Positions 59,452-64,000 of a stretch of 64,000 nucleotides of DNA are shown one piece after another. Each line of letters opens with the position of its first letter. Position 1 is the first letter of the stretch. This DNA is from Bog-113 sp963752695 (GTDB taxonomy: Bacteria; Acidobacteriota; Terriglobia; Bryobacterales; Bryobacteraceae). Location: assembly GCA_963752695.1 (NCBI GenBank), contig CAVVZB010000002.1, forward strand, positions 868,001 through 932,000, given 5' to 3'. Position numbers and translations under genes: made by a program. The notes under the pieces were generated by a model. That model did not search any database, was not told the origin of the DNA, and worked only from the letters and a program-made list of their open reading frames with translations.

Positions 59452-61239
59452 GTGCGCTTCATCCATTTTCTTTCGATTTATCTGTTGGCAAATCTGTTGA
59501 TGGCGGCCCCGGCGCCTGACGGATTTTTTTCCGTGGCGGACGTTCGTCCGGGCATGCATGGCATCGGGCGGACGGTGTTTCAGGGCGATAAGGTCGAGGA
59601 ATTTCAGGTAGAGATTCTGGGCGTACTCGCTAACGCAGGGCCGAAGGAATCGGTGATCTTAGCGAGGCTGTCTGGTGGTCCGTTGGAGCACACCGGCGTG
59701 CTGCAAGGGATGAGTGGAAGCCCGGTGTATCTGGATGGAAAGCTCCTGGGGGCAGTGGCTATGGCGTTTCCATTTTCCAAGGATCCGATCGCGGCGATTC
59801 GTCCCATTGGGGACATGATCCGGTCTGCGGACGGGGACACGCACCAGCGCGTGCCAAGCGTACAGAACGTAGCGGAAGCGATCCAGAAGCGCGACTTTAC
59901 CGTTGGGTTTCCGGCGCAAGCGGCAAATAAGGACACGCGCCTGATGAATATCAGCACGCCGCTCGGGCTCGGCGGATTTACGCCGCGAACGATTGATGCG
60001 TTTGGACCGCAGTTGCGGGCGCTTGGGCTGGAACCGGCACAGGCCCTATCGGCGGGCGGCAATTCAGGGGACGCGCGATTGGCTTCGTTTGGCGATTCGG
60101 CGCGCGTTCAGCCGGGCTCCATGATCTCCGTGCAACTCATGCAGGGTGATTTGAACGTCGGTGCGGATGGCACGGTCACTTACGTCGACGGCGACCGGAT
60201 CTATGCATTCGGCCATCGTTTCATGGGTACGGGCGCGACCGGACTACCCTTCAGCCGCTCCGAAGTGCTGACTCTGCTCGCGAACGTGAACACTTCTTTT
60301 AAGATTTCGTCACCGCGGGAACTGATGGGAGTGATCTCTCAAGACCGCGACACGGCGGTTTCGGGAAGGTTTGGGCAACGCGCTTCCATGGTGCCGCTGG
60401 ACATACGCGTGCATCGCGCGGGCAAGCAGATTGATAGCTATCGGATGAGCATGGTTAACGATCCGCAGTTGACGCCATTGTTATTACAGATGGCGGTCTT
60501 CTCGACGCTTGACGCGACCGAGCGCAACTCCGGGGCGGCAACCTTAACCGTGAAGGGGACGATCGGGTTGACCGGAAATCGGAAAATTGCAGTGAACGAT
60601 GTCTATGCGGGCGATGCGGGCGTGGCTCAATTGGCATCCGTCTCGACGGCGGCCCCGGTGGCGTATGTGCTGCAAGGCGGGTTCGAGACCTTGGGAGTGG
60701 AACGCATTTCGCTCGACATCGAAGCGTCGGAGAAGAAGAGAACGCTGGATATCGAGGAAGTGGTGGCGGCGCATCGCGAAGTCCGGCCGGGCGAGACGAT
60801 TGAATTGCACGTGGTGTTGACGCCGGATGGGGGCGGCGATCAGATGCACACGGTGAGCTATACGGTGCCGGTGGGCGCAGACGCCGGACCGCTGTACTTT
60901 ACCGTGGCGGACGGAAACCAGACGAGTATGCAGGACCTGAAGTTCGCTTTAGCGAATACGCCGCGTACGCCGGAACAGTTGCTCGATCTGATCGGCCGCT
61001 TGCGGAGCAATAACAAAGCGTATGTGCGGGTGTGGCGGCCAGAGGCATCGTTCCCCACAGGGGTGAGCGAGCTACCGTCGCCGCCGCCATCGGTCGCGCT
61101 CGTTATGGCTTCGTCATTGGGAAATGGCGCGCTGGCCTTGAACGCGATGAAGAACTCTAAAATCGCCGAGATGGAAATCGATGGCGGAGGCTTCCTGGTT
61201 ACCGGCTCGAAGACGATCCAGGTCGAGGTGAAGCCGTGA
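59452..61239 (+). CDS. Secreted SpoIVB-type (S55) peptidase domain protein
   Basis: 595 residues from GTG 59452, which gives a clean signal peptide (HFLSIYLLANLLMAAPA); a TTG at 59419 is the alternative. S55 domain: DVRPGMHGIGRTVFQGDKVE, then VLQGMSGSPVYLDGKLLGAV with the nucleophile Ser of the GMSGSP motif near residue 88, and DRIYAFGHRFMGTGATGLP. The C-terminal half has beta structure (ETIELHVVLTPDGGG) of unknown role. SpoIVB in Bacillus is a signalling protease; in acidobacteria such proteins are frequent but not studied. The stop overlaps the beta-propeller gene by four bases. Confidence 0.85.
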   Translation: MRFIHFLSIYLLANLLMAAPAPDGFFSVADVRPGMHGIGRTVFQGDKVEEFQVEILGVLANAGPKESVILARLSGGPLEHTGVLQGMSGSPVYLDGKLLGAVAMAFPFSKDPIAAIRPIGDMIRSADGDTHQRVPSVQNVAEAIQKRDFTVGFPAQAANKDTRLMNISTPLGLGGFTPRTIDAFGPQLRALGLEPAQALSAGGNSGDARLASFGDSARVQPGSMISVQLMQGDLNVGADGTVTYVDGDRIYAFGHRFMGTGATGLPFSRSEVLTLLANVNTSFKISSPRELMGVISQDRDTAVSGRFGQRASMVPLDIRVHRAGKQIDSYRMSMVNDPQLTPLLLQMAVFSTLDATERNSGAATLTVKGTIGLTGNRKIAVNDVYAGDAGVAQLASVSTAAPVAYVLQGGFETLGVERISLDIEASEKKRTLDIEEVVAAHREVRPGETIELHVVLTPDGGGDQMHTVSYTVPVGADAGPLYFTVADGNQTSMQDLKFALANTPRTPEQLLDLIGRLRSNNKAYVRVWRPEASFPTGVSELPSPPPSVALVMASSLGNGALALNAMKNSKIAEMEIDGGGFLVTGSKTIQVEVKP

Positions 61240-63509
61240 AGGCCTGGCTAGTCTGCATTCTTCTTGCTGGCCCGGTGGGCGCTTCGACGGTAGCCACCTG
61301 GGAGATGGCGAGCTATCAGGATTTTCTGCGTGGCCACTTTGAAAATGTATCGCTTGGCCGGGACGGAACGTTGACGCTTGCGCCGCGGCTGGATGCGGTC
61401 TTTGCTTCGGGGCAAGCGGTGATCTGGAGCGTGGCGGAAGCTCCCGATGGTTCGATATATGCGGCGACCGGGAACCGCGGACGCCTCTACCGGATAGACA
61501 GGTCGCGGAAGTCGACGCTGGTGTGGACGGCGGACCAACCGGAAATTTTTGCGGTCACTGTAGGCGCGGACGGATCGGTATATGCGGGAACTTCGCCTGA
61601 CGGGAAAATCTACCGCATTCGCAGCGGGAAGGCAGAGGTATACTTCGATCCGCATCAGAAATACATCTGGGCGTTGGCGGTAGCGAAAGACGGCGCACTT
61701 TACGCCGGCACCGGGGAACAGGGGAAGGTGTTCCGGATCACGGCGGCTAACACGGGCGAGCAGTACTACGACACCGGTCAGACGCACGTGACGGGCTTGA
61801 CCCTGGATTCGGGCGGACGTTTGCTAGCGGGGACCGAGCCGAACGGCATTCTGTACCGCATTAGTGCGAAGGATCAGGCGTTTGTTCTTTATGACGCGAA
61901 CTTACCGGAAATCCGCGCGATTGCAAATGGGCCGGACGGATCGATTTACGCCGTGGGACTCGGCGGCTCCGTGAATCACAAGACGCAAACGGCGGCGCAG
62001 GCGGCGCAGTCTCTACTGCAGAGCGGGTCAACGCCGGTGGTTACCACGTCGATAACAGTGACCGCAGACGCGGCGACGCGGCCAAGCTTAACGGCCCAGC
62101 CGGGCACGGAGGTGAAGCCGCCTCAGACGGCCGATGCGACAAGAGCAGCTCAAGCGGCCGTGGCAGCCGCAACCACCGCGCTGTCGGCGAGCACCGCCCA
62201 GCCCCTAGAAGTTTCCGGCGTGGAGAAGTCAGCCATCTATAAGATCGCGCCTGACAATACGGTGGAAACTCTTTGGAGTTCCAAAGAAGAGAATATCTTC
62301 GACTTACTCTCTCGAAATGGTGACTTACTGTTTTCAACGGACGACGGTGGACGCATCTACCGGCTAACTGGTGATCGCAAGCTAACATTGGTAGCACAAA
62401 CTAATGAGACAGAGGCAACCCGGCTCATTGCGTCGGGAGACGGTGTTTTCGCCGCGACTGGGAACACAGGTAAGCTCTTCGAATTGCAATCCGGGAAAGC
62501 GGCGAAAGGGAGTTATGAGTCGCCGATCTTCGACGCGCAGAGTGTAGCCCGGTGGGGACGGGTGCGCTGGTTGAGCCAAGGCGGGGTGACACTGAAGACG
62601 CGCACTGGCAACTCATTGCGGCCTGACAGAACCTGGAGTAACTGGTCGGAGGCGTTGACTGAGGAATCTGGGTCGGCGATCCAGAGTCCGAACGCGCGTT
62701 ATATCCAATGGAAGGCGGACCTGACAGCCAGGGGCGACCGGCAGCCGACGCTTGAGAATTTCAGTCTGGCGTATCTGCCGCAAAATTCCGCGCCCGTGGT
62801 GCGGTCGATTATAGTCACGACCGGGGCCACTAGTGCGGCGAGTTCGGCGCGGAGTTCCAGCAGCACGGGAGGGCCTGCCACCTCGGCCTATAGCATAACG
62901 GTCACCGACACTGGCGACGCCGGTCCGGCAACCAGCACTGGAACTCCAACGCAGACAATTTCGCGAGCAACGTCGCAGCAATTGGTGGTGAGTTGGCAGG
63001 CGGACGATGCCGATGGTGACCGGCTGGTCTACTCGGTGTGGTTTCGCGGCGATGGCGAGCACGATTGGAAGCTGTACCGCACGGCCTTACATGAGAACGC
63101 GGTCAATTTAGACGGTGACGCTCTGGCGGACGGGCGGTATTTCTTCAAAGTCATCGCTTCGGATCGCGAGGCGAACCCGGTGGACCAAGCGCGCGACACG
63201 GAGTTAGTGAGCGCACCGGTGCTGATCGACAATACTCCGCCGCTAGTCAAAGTGACCGGGTCACGGCGCGAGGGAAAGACGGCGGTGATCGACTTCGAAG
63301 CGGCCGACGCGACGAGCGCGTTGCGGCGCTGTGAATACTCGGTGGACGCGGGGCCTTGGATGGCTTTGAATTCGATCGACGGCGTGATCGATTCCCCGCG
63401 AGAACGCTTCCATTTAGTTGCTCCGATTCCAGCCGGTGAACGGGTGGTGGTTGTACGCGCGGTGGATAGTGGCGGCAACGCCGGCCTGGCGAAAGTAGTT
63501 ATTGAGTAA
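61236..63509 (+). CDS. Secreted beta-propeller protein with fibronectin-like C-terminus
   Basis: 757 residues with a signal peptide (MKAWLVCILLAGPVGAS). At least five propeller-blade repeats of the form DGSIYAATGNRGRLYRI occur between residues about 60 and 250 and again from about 330 to 430. A Thr/Ala/Ser-rich linker (residues about 250-325) splits the propeller. A discoidin/FN3-like region follows, with DTGDAGPATSTGT linker and SVWFRGDGEHDWKLYRTAL, and DGRYFFKVIASDREANPVDQ near the end. ATG 61236 overlaps the S55 stop (ATGA). It may be the binding partner or the substrate of the S55 peptidase. Confidence 0.8.
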   Translation: MKAWLVCILLAGPVGASTVATWEMASYQDFLRGHFENVSLGRDGTLTLAPRLDAVFASGQAVIWSVAEAPDGSIYAATGNRGRLYRIDRSRKSTLVWTADQPEIFAVTVGADGSVYAGTSPDGKIYRIRSGKAEVYFDPHQKYIWALAVAKDGALYAGTGEQGKVFRITAANTGEQYYDTGQTHVTGLTLDSGGRLLAGTEPNGILYRISAKDQAFVLYDANLPEIRAIANGPDGSIYAVGLGGSVNHKTQTAAQAAQSLLQSGSTPVVTTSITVTADAATRPSLTAQPGTEVKPPQTADATRAAQAAVAAATTALSASTAQPLEVSGVEKSAIYKIAPDNTVETLWSSKEENIFDLLSRNGDLLFSTDDGGRIYRLTGDRKLTLVAQTNETEATRLIASGDGVFAATGNTGKLFELQSGKAAKGSYESPIFDAQSVARWGRVRWLSQGGVTLKTRTGNSLRPDRTWSNWSEALTEESGSAIQSPNARYIQWKADLTARGDRQPTLENFSLAYLPQNSAPVVRSIIVTTGATSAASSARSSSSTGGPATSAYSITVTDTGDAGPATSTGTPTQTISRATSQQLVVSWQADDADGDRLVYSVWFRGDGEHDWKLYRTALHENAVNLDGDALADGRYFFKVIASDREANPVDQARDTELVSAPVLIDNTPPLVKVTGSRREGKTAVIDFEAADATSALRRCEYSVDAGPWMALNSIDGVIDSPRERFHLVAPIPAGERVVVVRAVDSGGNAGLAKVVIE

Positions 63510-64000
63510 GTGCGTCAAGGAACTGCCGGATCACAGAGCTGACAAACTCTGGCTGCTCCAGAATGGACAAATGACCAGCGGCTGGGACTGATACGAATTG
63601 CGCATGCGGAATGGCTTGGGCGATGGCGCGGGTGTTCTCGAAAGCGGCATCGTATTCGCCAGCCACAGCGAGGGTTGGCACTCGGATCTGAGCAAGTAAC
63701 GGCTGGGCATCCGGACGATTCACCATGCCGCGCGCGCCGGCGGCAATGGCCCCGGCAGTTTGGGACAGGATCACCGCGCTTACTTGAGCAATAAGTTCGG
63801 GCTGGCTGGAAAGGGTTGCGGGCGCGAATAGGCGGGTACTCATGACGTCAATCGCAGCCGATGGTCCCTCGGCGGTCAAGCGATCGCAAAGCGTTCGGTA
63901 CGTTAGCTTTTCCTTATCGTCCGCAGGGTTGGCGCGGGTGTCCAAAAGCATGAGTGCGCGGACGCGAGCCGGGTATTTACCGGCGAAGGCGAGCGCCACA
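63499..64000 (-). CDS. Alpha/beta hydrolase, N-terminus outside the window
   Basis: The visible C-terminal ~167 residues begin just after the nucleophile elbow (VALAFAGKYPARVRALMLLD) and contain IRVPTLAVAGEYDAAFENTR with the Asp and VPAAGHLSILEQPEFV with the His of the catalytic triad. The nucleophile Ser itself lies beyond base 64000. The reaction is unknown. It overlaps the propeller gene by 11 bases at the 3' end. Confidence 0.85.
   Translation of the reverse strand, partial: VALAFAGKYPARVRALMLLDTRANPADDKEKLTYRTLCDRLTAEGPSAAIDVMSTRLFAPATLSSQPELIAQVSAVILSQTAGAIAAGARGMVNRPDAQPLLAQIRVPTLAVAGEYDAAFENTRAIAQAIPHAQFVSVPAAGHLSILEQPEFVSSVIRQFLDALTQ

Noticed and set aside
1..64000. CRISPR arrays, rRNA and tRNA genes, intact insertion sequences, prophage
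   Set aside because: No regular repeat-spacer pattern, no rRNA-like stretch, no tRNA fold and no transposase gene were seen; the only mobile-element trace is the recombinase remnant and the direct repeats near 53 kb.

Overview
The window reads as chromosomal DNA of a Gram-negative, high-GC bacterium, most likely an acidobacterium of the Bryobacter/Solibacter type. This is an inference from gene content: an lpxI-lpxA-fabZ lipid A cluster, RND/TolC efflux, an exosortase/PEP-CTERM system, secreted S55 and beta-propeller proteins, ECF sigma operons, TAT-exported proteins and a Bacillus-like fadN-fadA-fadE order. No rRNA, tRNA, CRISPR array or intact insertion sequence was seen.

Layout. 1-5.2 kb: secreted carbohydrate enzymes (a frameshifted glucoamylase-like gene and a GH39 glycosidase), an M15 peptidase, a DinB/YfiT protein and a TAT-type amidase. 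5.2-7.4 kb: a tightly overlapping operon of ECF sigma factor, putative anti-sigma factor, DUF4252 protein and LolA-like protein. 7.4-10.7 kb: lpxI-lpxA-fabZ, divergent from an M20 peptidase. 10.7-16.8 kb: a surface-glycan locus with a GT-C type membrane transferase and an overlapping operon of GT2, methyltransferase, aminotransferase, PglC-like phosphosugar transferase and CapD-like dehydratase. 16.8-21.4 kb: a ferritin-like YciF protein with a charged tail, Cu/Zn-SOD, a methyltransferase, and an FkbM/GT4 pair. 21.5-26.4 kb: a ThiO-like oxidase, a solo HipA-like kinase, aldose epimerase and an ECF42-type sigma/YCII pair. 26.5-32.3 kb: a beta-oxidation operon. 32.5-40.3 kb: YceI, a receiver-only regulator and a tripartite RND efflux operon.

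40.5-50.9 kb: an SDR; an IorA/IorB molybdenum hydroxylase with a downstream M28 peptidase; glgC; and lepA with a flavin amine oxidase and a YkgJ protein. 50.9-54.3 kb is the most accessory-looking part: an ArsR-VOC-secreted protein operon with a striking palindrome over its start, a membrane-protein gene bracketed by imperfect direct repeats, and a tyrosine recombinase cut off after its first catalytic motif. 54.3-57.1 kb: enoyl-CoA hydratase, ribH, nusB and a methyltransferase. 57.2-64 kb: a PEP-CTERM protein facing EpsI and exosortase genes, followed by an S55-peptidase/beta-propeller gene pair and a partial alpha/beta hydrolase.

Three patterns run through the window. At least six transcription units start with a TANNNT box only 5-7 bases before the start codon and lack a clear ribosome-binding site, as expected for leaderless mRNAs. 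Most convergent gene pairs overlap at their 3' ends, four of them by exactly four bases. Most co-directional genes overlap by 1-40 bases, which suggests heavy translational coupling.
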